From: Marinomonas pontica
GTDB lineage: Bacteria > Pseudomonadota > Gammaproteobacteria > Pseudomonadales > Marinomonadaceae
Assembly (NCBI RefSeq): GCF_026191375.1
Contig: NZ_JAODTL010000038.1
Span: forward strand, 29,804 to 93,803
Reading direction: 5' to 3'
Length of the DNA: 64,000 bases
In this document: piece by piece, positions 37,826 to 47,370 of the stretch
How positions within the stretch are numbered: position 1 is the first letter of the stretch
How the letters are laid out: each line of letters begins with the position of its first letter
The notes under the pieces: generated by a model
Database searches by the model: none
What the model saw: the letters and a program-made list of their open reading frames with translations, nothing else
Told to the model about the DNA's origin: nothing
Program-made: the position numbers and the translations under genes

Positions 37826-38479
37826 ATGACGGATACTACTCGAGATAAAACAAGCGCAGAGCTAAAAAGTACGGAGAAAAACAGTAGAGCAAGCGGACAA
37901 GAACGAAGCGCGCTTGTTGAAAAAAAGGCCATTGTGGATGAACGAATTGCGGCCGCAACCGAAGAACGCGGCGTTACGATTTTATTAACAGGCAATGGCA
38001 AAGGCAAAAGCTCCAGTGCGTTTGGCACCATGGCGAGAGCGTTGGGGCATGGGCAAAAAAGTGCGGTTATCCAGTTTATCAAGGGGCGCAAAGCCACCGG
38101 TGAACAGTTGTTTTTTGGTTCTCATCCTTTGGTTGATTTCCATGTTATGGGCCATGGGTTCACATGGGAAACCCGAAACCCTGAATTAGAAAAAGAAGCC
38201 GCAGAACAAGCGTGGGCATTGGCTAAAAAAGTGTTGTCTGATCCTAGCGTACACTTTGTTTTGCTGGACGAAATTACCTATATGTACAAATATGGCTATT
38301 TAAACGAAGCGGACTTGGTTGCTGCATTAGCCGCTCGTCCAGCTCATCAAAATGTGATGATGACTGGTCGCACCGCACCAAGGGTTCTGTTGGACAGTGT
38401 GGATACTCACAGTAAAATTGCCAACGAGCGTCATGCTTTTGCAAACGGTGTGAAAGCTCAAATCGGGATTGAATGGTAG
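37826..38479 (+). CDS. cobO: cob(I)yrinic acid a,c-diamide adenosyltransferase CobO
   Basis: Adds the upper 5'-deoxyadenosyl ligand to the reduced corrinoid. CobA/CobO/BtuR family, 217 residues. P-loop GNGKGKSSSAFGTMARALG, FIKGRKATGE, HVMGHGFTW, VLLDEITYMYKYGYL and the C-terminal GVKAQIGIEW are family signatures. An N-terminal charged extension of about 45 residues precedes the P-loop, longer than in most homologues. It lies downstream of cobTSC and the channel gene on the same strand, and a short hairpin without a T-run follows at about 38477-38497. Confidence 0.95.
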   Translation: MTDTTRDKTSAELKSTEKNSRASGQERSALVEKKAIVDERIAAATEERGVTILLTGNGKGKSSSAFGTMARALGHGQKSAVIQFIKGRKATGEQLFFGSHPLVDFHVMGHGFTWETRNPELEKEAAEQAWALAKKVLSDPSVHFVLLDEITYMYKYGYLNEADLVAALAARPAHQNVMMTGRTAPRVLLDSVDTHSKIANERHAFANGVKAQIGIEW

Positions 38480-38638
38480 TTCGCTTTGCGAGCTACTTGC
38501 TTGATTTGTAACGATTTTCTCTTGTGTTTATATTTATTTCCATGAATTCTCCTTCCTTAGCGCTCTCGAACGTCCCCGTGTAAAGCATTTAAATGAGATT
38601 TATTCTCAAATTGGCTGGATTTTTTTAAGATCTTTTAC

Positions 38639-38657
38639 GATAATGATTCTCATTAAG
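38639..38657 (+). promoter_or_regulatory. candidate Fur box
   Basis: GATAATGATTCTCATTAAG matches 15 of 19 positions of the classical Fur consensus GATAATGATAATCATTATC. It lies about 25 bases before the start of the next gene, where bound repressor would block transcription. Confidence 0.65.
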
Positions 38658-38682
38658 TTTTTTTATTCTTGTGGGGGATCTA

Positions 38683-39126
38683 ATGCAAAACTGGGAACGT
38701 TTAACAAGGCAGGCGAATAAGGCATTTTCAAACCATGATTTCACGGATGCGGTCGACTTAAATCGCCAAGCTTTAATCCAAGCTGAGCGTTCATTTGATG
38801 AAGATTTCTATCGTGATGCGGAGTCGGCTGTAGCGGCTGCGGCGGTGAGTTTTTTGAATATGGCGGAATCGTACACGGCGTTGGGCGATTTTGTTTCGGC
38901 GAATACGCAGTTTGAATGCGCGGTAAATTTTTTGCAGCGTGTGATGTCCCGACCAGATATGAATAACGAGCAGCGTGATCTTATTATGAGAACCGCCACT
39001 CATATTCGTTTTGAGTGGGATTTATTCACCCAGAGTTATCGCAGAGAAGTCTCAATACAGAGTAAGGCATTAATGCAATCGTTATCCCATGCTATCTCCA
39101 CATCTAATACGTTTGTTTGTCATTAG
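38683..39126 (+). CDS. small TPR-like cytosolic protein, first gene of a Fur-box operon
   Basis: 147 residues from the ATG at 38683, preceded by GGGGGAT; an in-frame GTG at 38671 is less likely. Helical throughout, with TPR-like pairs (HDFTDAVDLNRQALIQAE and SYTALGDFVSANTQFECAV). No signal peptide and no catalytic motif. It may belong to a DUF2753-like group of short TPR proteins (uncertain). The Fur-like site just upstream suggests iron control of this gene and the two behind it. Confidence 0.7.
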   Translation: MQNWERLTRQANKAFSNHDFTDAVDLNRQALIQAERSFDEDFYRDAESAVAAAAVSFLNMAESYTALGDFVSANTQFECAVNFLQRVMSRPDMNNEQRDLIMRTATHIRFEWDLFTQSYRREVSIQSKALMQSLSHAISTSNTFVCH

Positions 39127-39146
39127 TGATGAGTTGAGGGGAGAGC

Positions 39147-39452
39147 ATGAAATTGATGGTTGAGTGTGTATTCGTTTGCGCGGTCTTGTTAATGAGTCAA
39201 GTAGGGTTGGCCGCTGAGGGGCCTTTTGAGTCAAATGAGACGCGAGAGTTACTTCACTCTATTGGTGTTTTTGTTGGCGTTTTTGTCATAGTTGGAGGCT
39301 TTGTTTATAAACAATGGCTTCGTCGTAAAAGGTTTATGAAACAACAGGGGAGCATCATGATGCATAGTGTGGTGGCGTTACTGGATAAGGTTGTGCGTTT
39401 TAAAACGGCAAAGGCGGATTGTGCTGTTGCTCATGGATTTGCGTTTTTATAG
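39147..39452 (+). CDS. small membrane protein of unknown function
   Basis: 101 residues. An N-terminal signal peptide (cleavage probably after GLAA, about residue 23) is followed by a short periplasmic stretch, then one membrane segment (about 38-57, IGVFVGVFVIVGGFVYK) and a basic RRKR stop-transfer. The C-terminal 40 residues are probably cytosolic. AGGGGAGAGC just upstream gives a strong ribosome-binding site. Second gene of the trio, 20 bases after the TPR gene. No family recognised. Confidence 0.65.
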   Translation: MKLMVECVFVCAVLLMSQVGLAAEGPFESNETRELLHSIGVFVGVFVIVGGFVYKQWLRRKRFMKQQGSIMMHSVVALLDKVVRFKTAKADCAVAHGFAFL

Positions 39453-39464
39453 GGAGGAGCGTCT

Positions 39465-39749
39465 ATGCTTCGCTTAATGAAAGTAAAGGGTGAGAACATG
39501 TCGCCGCAATTACAAGATGGGGATTTTGTTTGTATCAGTCGATGGTATCGTAAGTTGAAAATTGGTCAAATTGTGGTGGTTGATCATGCATTGTATGGAC
39601 TTATTATAAAAAAGGTCCTACATATTGCGCCAGATGGTCAGCTTTGGTTAGGAGGCGAAAATAATAAAAGCCTACAGTCTGAGCGTATCGGATGGGTTTC
39701 ACCACGTCGTGTTGTAGGAAAAGTAATACGCCGAATCTGCTCGTCCTGA
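39465..39749 (+). CDS. miniature S24/S26-family peptidase
   Basis: 94 residues with the signal-peptidase/LexA-type fold core: KVKGENMSPQLQDGDFVCI (nucleophile Ser in GENMSP) and GLIIKKVLHIAPDGQLWLGGENN (general-base Lys in IIKKV, plus the GDN-like GEN). It lacks a membrane anchor and DNA-binding domain. The size and layout recall the nickel-superoxide-dismutase maturation protease SodX, but no sodN gene is adjacent. It may process the small membrane protein next to it (inference). Ribosome-binding site AGGGAGGAG, 12 bases after the preceding gene. Confidence 0.75.
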   Translation: MLRLMKVKGENMSPQLQDGDFVCISRWYRKLKIGQIVVVDHALYGLIIKKVLHIAPDGQLWLGGENNKSLQSERIGWVSPRRVVGKVIRRICSS

Positions 39750-39990
39750 TGCTGTTAAGATGGTCATAACGTTACGTCTTTTTGAACGGCACTTAATCTC
39801 CTTCTTTATTTGCGTGCTTTACAGTTAAAAATTTTTGAGGGATGAATGTATACATCTATGATGTGTACATAAAAATAGACACTCCCTGAAAATGGCCAAA
39901 AACAGCTTTCGGCTTCTGTATTGGTCTTAGTCTTATTTTTCTCTAGAATCCACGCCATTCTAATCCCGTCATTTATGTAGAGAGAAAACC

Positions 39991-40611
39991 ATGTCGACAG
40001 CCGAGTTGCCAAAAACCAATAAACACACGCGCCTCGAAGATGCCCAAGCGGTGATTCTTGGTACCTTGATTATTGCTCTCGGCGTGAACCTTTTTACTCA
40101 TGCGGGTTTATTAACCGGCGGTTCGGCAGGACTGGCATTTTTGATGCAATATTCAACACCATTGAGCTTTGGCCAGGCTTTTTTCTTGATTAACTTGCCG
40201 TTTTATATTTTGGCAATTATGCACTTTGGTTGGGAGTTCACCATAAAGACGTTCTTGTCCGTCTTCTGTTTGTCTGTGTTTGCCGACGTGACGCCAATGT
40301 TAGTGACGTTTGATCATGTGAACCCATTTTACGCAAGTGTGGCCGGTGGGTTCTTGATGGGGGTCGGTTTTCTGATGTTGTTCCGTCATAACGCCAGCTT
40401 AGGTGGATTAAACATTCTTGCGCGTTATCTTGCCGAAAAATATGGCATTTCGATGGGTAAATTTCAGATGATTGTCGATTGCATGATTGTGATGCTGTCC
40501 GTTTTTGTTGTTGACTATACCCTGATCATTATCTCGTTTGTTGGGGCCGTCGCATTGAATATGATCATTGCTGTAAATCATAAACCTGGCCGTTACATGG
40601 GCAATGTGTAG
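39991..40611 (+). CDS. YitT family membrane protein
   Basis: 206-residue integral membrane protein with five or six hydrophobic segments, a YitT N-terminal domain (ALGVNLFTHAGLLTGGSAGLAF) and no C-terminal DUF2179 domain. The family is widespread and of unknown transport function. AGAGAGA precedes the ATG. It stands between the Fur-box operon and the acetyltransferase gene and ends in a UUCG-loop terminator. Confidence 0.88.
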   Translation: MSTAELPKTNKHTRLEDAQAVILGTLIIALGVNLFTHAGLLTGGSAGLAFLMQYSTPLSFGQAFFLINLPFYILAIMHFGWEFTIKTFLSVFCLSVFADVTPMLVTFDHVNPFYASVAGGFLMGVGFLMLFRHNASLGGLNILARYLAEKYGISMGKFQMIVDCMIVMLSVFVVDYTLIIISFVGAVALNMIIAVNHKPGRYMGNV

Positions 40612-40642
40612 AGACAGGCGATAATGCCTTCGTGAAAAAGCA

Positions 40643-40669
40643 TAAAATAGCGACTTCGGTCGCTTTTTT
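40643..40669 (+). terminator. Rho-independent terminator with TTCG loop
   Basis: AGCGAC (40649-40654) and GTCGCT (40659-40664) close a TTCG tetraloop, followed by a T-run. It lies 38 bases after yitT. Confidence 0.88.
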
Positions 40670-40759
40670 ATGCCTACTTGCTATTCAATATGTCTGACGT
40701 TTCCTAACTGTGTCGTGCTCAGGTATCATTGGCACAACCAAAAGTCAGAGGAAAAGAGT

Positions 40760-41290
40760 TTGGAATTACTTAAAGTAGACAACCTTAACCCTTATTTGGA
40801 CGATCTTGTTGAATTATTGTGTGATGCCGTGGATTCCGGTGCGCCTATTGGCTTTTTACCGCCAATGAGTGAGTCTGAAGCGAAAGCCTATTGGCAGACA
40901 ATTAACGATGATTTACAGGCAAATGCGCGTCAAGTGTTGCTTGTTCGAGAAGACGACAAAGTCGTAGGCAGTGTGCAAATCTCTATGTCGCCCAAGGCCA
41001 ATGCATTGCATCGTTGTGATGTGGAAAAGTTGATGGTGCACACTCAAGCGCGTGAAAATGGTTTAGGTGGCATTTTAATGCAAGGTGTTGAGCGTGTTGC
41101 CGCCGCCATGCAAAGACAATTGTTGATATTGGAAGTAAGAAGCGATGACATAGCTCACGACATGTATGTGAATATGGGCTATATTCCGTTTGGTGAAGTA
41201 CCTGGATACACACGCAGTGCAAACGGTATGTTGCATAATGCCACGTTCTTCTACAAAGAAATTGAAACCACCCACGAAGTATTCTCTTAA
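40760..41290 (+). CDS. GNAT family N-acetyltransferase
   Basis: 176-residue GNAT acetyltransferase of unknown substrate. The acetyl-CoA pyrophosphate loop is RENGLGGILMQGVERVA, preceded by VEKLMVHTQ; the last strand carries LEVRSDDIAHDMYVNMGY. I place the start at a TTG (40760) with AGAGGA upstream, giving ELLKVDNLNPYL. The longer in-frame ATG (40670) falls in the preceding terminator region. Confidence 0.82.
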   Translation: MELLKVDNLNPYLDDLVELLCDAVDSGAPIGFLPPMSESEAKAYWQTINDDLQANARQVLLVREDDKVVGSVQISMSPKANALHRCDVEKLMVHTQARENGLGGILMQGVERVAAAMQRQLLILEVRSDDIAHDMYVNMGYIPFGEVPGYTRSANGMLHNATFFYKEIETTHEVFS

Positions 41291-41316
41291 TTTAAACAAA
41301 GCCATAGGCGATTCCC

Positions 41317-42045
41317 TTGAGACTTGATTTTTATATATCCCACGTGACCGAATTGGCGCGTAAAGCGGCAAAAATTGCTGCATCCAAAGGCCGTGTTACC
41401 GTAAATGGTGAAGTGGTTAAAAAAGCCAATTTTACGGTGCAAGAAGGGGATAAAGTATGCCTTGATGACACTCTTTTGGCGTGGCCATCGGAAGGGTACT
41501 ACTTACTGAATAAACCCGCAGGTTACGTTTGCGCCACTCAAGACCCAGATCACCCTACCGTATTGGACTTGCTGCCCTCTCATTTAGGCCAAGAGCTGAA
41601 AATAGTGGGCCGGTTAGATAAGGACACGACAGGGTTGCTGTTATTGACGACCGACGGGCAGTGGTTACACAGAATTACATCACCACGAAATGCATGTAAC
41701 AAACGTTACCGAATGATGCTAGCAGACCCAATCAGTGACGATGCATTAGCACAATTGGAAGAAGGCGTGATGCTGCATGGCGAATCACAGCCTACGTTAC
41801 CGGCGATTGCTGAACGTATTAGTGACTGTGATATTTTCCTGACGATTCAAGAAGGCAAATACCATCAAGTGAAGCGCATGTTAGCGGCGGTTGGTAATAA
41901 AGTGGAAGAGCTTCATCGTGATCAGATTGGTCCGCTTTCGTTAGACGCCGATCTGGATGCCGGAGAATTCCGCGCTTTGACCGAAGAAGAAGTGGCTTAC
42001 TTTTTAAAAAAGAGAGTGAATGATGAAAGAGTTATCAATGGATGA
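41317..42045 (+). CDS. rsuA: 16S rRNA pseudouridine-516 synthase RsuA
   Basis: Isomerises U516 of 16S rRNA. 242 residues: an N-terminal S4 RNA-binding domain (about 1-60) and the TruA/RsuA-type catalytic domain with the active Asp in GRLDKDTTGLLLLTTDG, and EGKYHQVKRMLAAVGN. The start codon seems to be TTG (41317). The 3' end overlaps the DUF2750 gene by 26 bases, so the two are coupled. Confidence 0.93.
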   Translation: MRLDFYISHVTELARKAAKIAASKGRVTVNGEVVKKANFTVQEGDKVCLDDTLLAWPSEGYYLLNKPAGYVCATQDPDHPTVLDLLPSHLGQELKIVGRLDKDTTGLLLLTTDGQWLHRITSPRNACNKRYRMMLADPISDDALAQLEEGVMLHGESQPTLPAIAERISDCDIFLTIQEGKYHQVKRMLAAVGNKVEELHRDQIGPLSLDADLDAGEFRALTEEEVAYFLKKRVNDERVING

Positions 42046-42391
42046 ACGCGTTCAATTATTAGTTGCGCCCGACAGTGAACGTTTGGCGTATTTTGTTGAG
42101 CAAGCGAAAGCGACACAATTGGTGTGGAGTTTGAGTAACGAAGAAGGCTTCGTTATGGTCGAAACAGACAATGGCGATTGTGTCATGGTATGGCCAGATG
42201 CTGAGTTTGCGAGCCAGTGGGCCATTGATGATTGGGACGATTGCGAGCCTGTTTCTGTGTCATTGGAGACGTTTAAAACCGAATGGTTGCCAAGTCTTAC
42301 TCTGGATAATGTCACCGTGGCTGTTTTTCCTAATATTGAAGATGAAGGCAAAATATCGACGGCGGAAGAATTGACCGCATTGTTGGCTTAA
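42020..42391 (+). CDS. DUF2750 protein
   Basis: 123-residue soluble acidic protein of the DUF2750 family, function unknown. The conserved pattern LVWSLSNEEGFVMV, VMVWPDAEFASQW and FKTEWLPSL is intact. Two adjacent ATG codons (42020, 42023) are possible starts. It overlaps rsuA and is probably expressed with it. Confidence 0.85.
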   Translation: MMKELSMDERVQLLVAPDSERLAYFVEQAKATQLVWSLSNEEGFVMVETDNGDCVMVWPDAEFASQWAIDDWDDCEPVSVSLETFKTEWLPSLTLDNVTVAVFPNIEDEGKISTAEELTALLA

Positions 42392-42479
42392 TACTGGAAA
42401 AGTACAGATTTTTCGGACAATGCTGATTCGTCTTTTCGGCTTTGTTCGAAGTAAATATAACTAAGGACCTAACTCCCCC

Positions 42480-43115
42480 ATGAGCAAACGTCAAAATCAT
42501 CGTGAAGAAGTCTTTGTAAAAATCCTAGAAGCGGCCGAAACGGAATTCGGGCTAAAGGGTTACAATGGCGCTAGCTTGCAGCACATCGCTGAGCGTGCAG
42601 GACTACCTAAACCTAATATTATTTATTACTTCCAGTCGAAGGCAAACTTATACAAGCAGGTGCTTGATCAAACCTTAACTGGGTGGAATGATTTATTCGA
42701 TCGTGCAACGTTAGACGATGATCCTGCCTATGTATTAGACAGTTTTATTCGTGTCAAACTGAAACAAAGCTTTGAAAAAGGCGGTACGTCACGACTTTTT
42801 GCAATGGAAGTCATCGGTGGGGCGCTGCATATTGGCGACTATTTAAAAGAAGAATTACGCCCGTGGTTTAAGTCGAGAACGGAGCTGCTTCAAGGTTGGA
42901 TGGACGCAGGTAAGATGCGTTCGTGTGACCCTGCTAGTGTGATTTACATGATTTGGGCGACGACACAGCATTACGCAGATTTTGAGGCGCAAGTGCTGGC
43001 GCTAAGCGGTATTGAATCACTTGGTGATGAGGACCTAAAGCGTATTGGCGATACGGTCAGTGGCATTATTTTGGCGGGCTGCGGCTTGCAGCCCCCTAAA
43101 ATGGATTCTCATTAA
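42480..43115 (+). CDS. TetR-family regulator (RutR/YcdC-like C-terminal domain)
   Basis: 211-residue TetR-type repressor. The helix-turn-helix is FGLKGYNGASLQHIAERAG followed by the recognition helix PKPNIIYYFQSK. The C-terminal ligand domain has the YcdC pattern (FAMEVIGGALHIGDYL, MIWATTQHYADF), close to RutR. No pyrimidine gene is adjacent, so the regulon is not inferable. It is convergent with the sensor-kinase gene, 15 bases apart. Confidence 0.88.
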   Translation: MSKRQNHREEVFVKILEAAETEFGLKGYNGASLQHIAERAGLPKPNIIYYFQSKANLYKQVLDQTLTGWNDLFDRATLDDDPAYVLDSFIRVKLKQSFEKGGTSRLFAMEVIGGALHIGDYLKEELRPWFKSRTELLQGWMDAGKMRSCDPASVIYMIWATTQHYADFEAQVLALSGIESLGDEDLKRIGDTVSGIILAGCGLQPPKMDSH

Positions 43116-43129
43116 ACGACAAGTGTGAA

Positions 43130-46100
43130 TTAATCATCGTCGTTTGCTTCTTCTCTTAACTGGTGAATATGCTGAACCAAAGCTCGCAATTTCGCGGGCT
43201 TTGCTGGTTTTGCCATATAAGTAATATTTTGCTGTTTGCATTGCTCTACTAATTCAGGGTCCCGTAATGCCGTGATGAGCACGGCTGGAATAGTTTTCCC
43301 CGCTCTTTTTCTGAGGGCCTTGATCAAAGAAACACCGTCTTTATTATCGTCAAGGTGGTAATCCACGAGCAGCAGTTCCGCTTCTCCCTCCGCTTCTAAC
43401 GCATCGCTAAAACGATTAAAAGTGCGACAGTCGCATTGCCAATGGGTCAGGAGTGTGTGCATTGCAATGAGGTTGTTTTTCTCGTCATCAATACACCAAA
43501 CATAACAATGCGACAGTTTTTCATGCTGTGTGCTGGTGGTTGGCGTCACGGCAATATCGGTTATTTGGTTGCTCTGAGCTAAAGGAATACCAATGCTAAA
43601 GCAGCTGCCTTTGCCTGGGACAGAGCGAATTTGTGTCGCAAGTCCTAGCTGTTTTTGCATACGTCGCACCAGCCCCAAGCCCAATCCCATGCCGGGTTCT
43701 TGGGTGTTTTCCCAGCGGTAAAAATCATCAAATATTTTTTTCTGTTCGGTTGCTGGAATGCCGACGCCAGTGTCCCATACTTGCAAATAAACCACGCCAT
43801 CTCTGGGTCTCACGCTTAACAATACGCGGCCCTTTTGAGTATATTTCACCGCGTTAGAGACAAAATTTTGTATGATCCGACGCAAATAGATTGGGTCGCT
43901 GTGTACCCTAAAAGGACGTAGGTAAGTTGTTAGACGAATGTTTTTACTTTCTGCAATCACGCCAAATTCCGCGATAATAGGCGCTAAAATGTCTTGTAAG
44001 TTGCAGTCCACTAATTTGGGGTGAATCGCCCCTTGGTCTAAGCGAGCAATTTCGAGCAGGGTAGAAATCAGGGCTTCGGTTGATTCTAAGGAATCGGACA
44101 ACTTTCCAATGACTTGATTGGTGTCTTGAGGTAATGACGTGGACTGTAAAATGCCCATGTAGAGCTTAGCAGCGTTTAATGGCTGTAGGATGTCATGGCT
44201 GGCCAAAGCGAGAAATTCTGTTTTTGAGGCGTTGGCTTTTTCGGCTTCGGCCTTCGCACTGATAAGGGCTTTTTCTGCTTGGTTACGGCGTTCAATTTCC
44301 TGCATTAGCTCATTATTGACGCCTTGCACTTCTTCTGTACGAGCCTCCACACGTTTTTCCAAATCAATGTTGGCTTCTTTTAACGCTTGTTGGCTTTCTA
44401 TGTGTTCAGTGACGTCGGTAAAACTGGTTACAAAGCCACCGTCTGGAAGTGGGTTGCCTACCATTTCTATCACGCGTCCACTGGCTCGGCGGCGCAAAAA
44501 TCGGTGCGTGGTGCCTTTTCGTAGATGTTCTAAGCGTTTGCTGACCAGTTCCTCTATGTCGCCAACTCCACATTCGCCGCGTTCCGCATTAAAGCGAATG
44601 AGCTCTTCTACGGGCAGTCCGACGGTCAACATGCCTTCTGGGTATGGGTAAAGCGACAAGTAGGTTTTGTTCCAAGCAACGATGCGCAGGTCTTTATCTA
44701 CGACGCTGATGCCTTGGTCCAAATTGTCCATGGAAACAAATAACAAGTTTTGACTAAACTGGATGGCTTGCGTTGTTTCATCTAGATACGTCACCATTTC
44801 TTCGACCTTGATTTGCTTGTCGACCAAAATGGAGTTGATGATGGTGCGAGCAGACGAGCCACCTAAAACGCCACCTAGAATGCGTTCGCAGTAGTCGACA
44901 AATAGCCGGTTTGGTGAGGCATTATTCGGCAAGGTTTGGTTGTAGTCTTGTTCAAAGTTAGCAAGTACTTGTTGGCATTTTTGTTTGCCTAAAAAGGTTT
45001 CTAGCAAAACAAAGAAGTCGCCGTTGGTGGCTTTGCTTTTCGGCTTAAAAAAGCCCTTTTCTAGTTCGGTAGTGGGGCTAACGAAAGCGGTTGCTTGAAT
45101 ACGGTCTATCAGTCGTTCTGTGGACAATATCGATCCTGCAATGTAACCAATAACGTTGGCTAACAAGCTGATAAATGCCCCGTAACTAATAAGCTCGGAA
45201 CGAGATTGCGCGCTGTCTATGCCCCAGTCAATATTGCCTGTTAATGGTAGCATCATTAGCAAAACCCAACACAAAAAACCCAGTGTTAGCCCAGTATAAA
45301 CGCCGTGCGCATGGGCGCGTTCTCCAGTACAGGCCACCTAACACTGCGGGCATGAGTTGCAAGACCAATGAAAAGGCCAGTACACCTGTGCCAGCCAGAG
45401 ATTCATTGTTGGCGAGCTTTTGGTAATACAAGAAGGACAGTACCAAAATGCCAATCATGGCAAGGCGACGGATGGTCAGTATTCGACGTCGATACAGGGG
45501 AAGGGCTTGTTGTTGCGCACTGGCGCGAGCCAGCATAAGAGGCAAGATCACATCGTTACTGATCATAATGCTCAGGGCAAACGTGGCAATGATGATCATG
45601 GCGGTCGTCGCTGACATGCCACCAAGGAAGATCAATATTTGCAGCGGAAGGTTGTCTGAGACTAAGGCAAACTGGATAACGTAGGTGTCAGGGTTTATAT
45701 CCGCAGAAAAAAGACTTTGCCCTGCAATGGCGATTGGCGGAATAATGGCGGCAAAAATCAATAGGTATAAAGGAAACAGCAATCGCGCCATATTGGATTG
45801 TCTGTCGTTCTGATGGTCCACTACGGTGACATGGAATTGACGGGGTAGACAAATGACTGCGGCGGCCGACATGAAGGTTTGCATCAAAAAGGAAAAAGAC
45901 AAAAATTGTTCGGGGTTCCAAACAGCAAAGTCCACATTTTGACTTATTTCAGTGATATCTCGTTCTTGCGTCATTAAAATGGCGACTAGGCCAACGGCCA
46001 CGATAGCGATTAATTTAAACAACGATTCGGCGCCAATGGCGAGCATCATGCCTGAACGATACTCTGTGACTTCTACTTTTCGTGTGCCAAACAGCATGGC

Positions 46101-46598
46101 AAAAACGCCAATTAAAATGGTGGCGATCAACACCACAATGCCCGTTGACGATTCGTCTTGATTCACAAATAGCGCAAAATTCGAGCCGATGGCTTTGAGC
46201 TGCAACGCAATATAAGGAATGACCGCCAGCATGCTGATTAGAATGACCAAGGGCGCAGTCATTGGGCGTTTGCCATATCGAGAAGAAATAAAGTCCGCGA
46301 TGGAGGTGATGTTTTGTTTTCGGCTGACCGTAATCATTTTGCGTAAAATCGGAAAAGCGAATAAATACAAAAGAATGGGGCCAAGCAAAATGGGTAAGTA
46401 GCTCCAGCCAGATCGAGTAGCTTCACCGATCGAGCCGTAAAACGTCCAGGCCGTACAATAAATGGCCAGTGATAAACTATAGACCAATGGGTGACGCGTG
46501 AGTTTTTTTGCTGTTGGACTTTCCTTGTCGCCCCAGATGGCAATCCAGAACAAACCTAAAACATACAGAATAGCTAACAGAATCCAGAAAACAGTCAT
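43130..46598 (-). pseudogene. SSF-domain hybrid sensor kinase, split by a frameshift
   Basis: Together the two frames make one long MxtR/CbrA-type protein. A 12-13-segment sodium:solute symporter domain (piece 45228-46598) continues across the join into LTLGFLCWVLLMM (piece 43130-45337). Then come a PAS sensor (ISVVDKDLRIVAWNKTYL), a HisKA domain (FLALASHDILQPLNA, His in ASHDI), an HATPase (GLGLGLVRRM) and a C-terminal receiver (LLLVDYHLDDNKDG). The frames meet at about 45318-45326, where one extra base turns WRRAHAHGVYTG into WRTRPCARR. The companion response regulator is not adjacent. As MxtR-type kinases respond to acetate-like carbon sources, this may be functionally linked to the symporter at 54.2 kb (inference). 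Probably intact in the cell if the indel is an error. Confidence 0.88.
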
Positions 46599-46759
46599 TA
46601 AATTCGATACCTGAATATAGGCTGGGGATCATGATTTTGAATACTAAATGTAACACAAGCCCAAGAATAATCCTCTACGACTTAGGTCGTGTAAGGGAGA
46701 GAGGGGAGGTGCTACACTGTTTGTAAATCCACAGATGATGATTAACGTTAGGCATTAAA

Positions 46760-47125
46760 ATGAGCATACTTCCTTCATATCGAGACATCAAAGCGTTTCA
46801 TGCACACCTTTATTATCATGACGAAGAGGGGGTTGAGACCGCAAAGCGGGTAGCGGCTCAAGCGGCAGAATTATTTGATATTCGTGTTGGGCGTTTTCAT
46901 CAAAAAAACGTCGGCCCACACCCAGCTTGGAGTTGTCAGCTTTCATTTGCAGCAGAGACGTTTGCGCAGATTGTTCCTTGGCTGATGTTAAATCGTCAGT
47001 CGTTGGATGTTTTTTTACATCCATTAACGGGTGATGAATATGTCGATCATACTCAAGGCGTTAGTTGGTTAGGCAAGTCTTATGAACTGGATATTTCGCA
47101 GTTCATGCCACCACATGACGAATAA
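46760..47125 (+). CDS. DOPA 4,5-dioxygenase family protein
   Basis: 121-residue extradiol-dioxygenase-like protein. The metal-binding His pattern is seen in FHAHLYYHDE, VGPHPAWSCQL and DVFLHPLTGDEYVDHTQG. Fungal and plant members open the DOPA ring for betalain pigments; bacterial members are common and of unknown substrate. Its ATG is preceded by GTTAGG. Monocistronic. Confidence 0.85.
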   Translation: MSILPSYRDIKAFHAHLYYHDEEGVETAKRVAAQAAELFDIRVGRFHQKNVGPHPAWSCQLSFAAETFAQIVPWLMLNRQSLDVFLHPLTGDEYVDHTQGVSWLGKSYELDISQFMPPHDE

Positions 47126-47370
47126 ACGGCAACGTAAAAGCATTGTTGTACCGTGTCTTTGGTATTTTTTTTAAAATTTTGTCAAACATCCCTTTAAAAA
47201 TCGCCGAACGTACCAAACTTGTAGAGTTATACGGTAGTTATTGCGTTTATGGGACGTTATCATACTCATAATAACTGTTGTCTTGGTTCGTGTTGTGGCG
47301 GTGTCGTGCAAAATTGTTTGCTTGTATCAAGCACTCGTTCCTTATATTTATTTTTAAGCTGGAGAATTCA

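Noticed and set aside
38671..38682. GTG start for the TPR gene
   Set aside because: The ATG at 38683 has better spacing to the GGGGGAT sequence, which the GTG itself overlaps.
39465..39749. Reading the mini-peptidase as evidence for a Ni-superoxide dismutase locus
   Set aside because: No protein with the SodN N-terminal HCDLPCG hook is encoded nearby.
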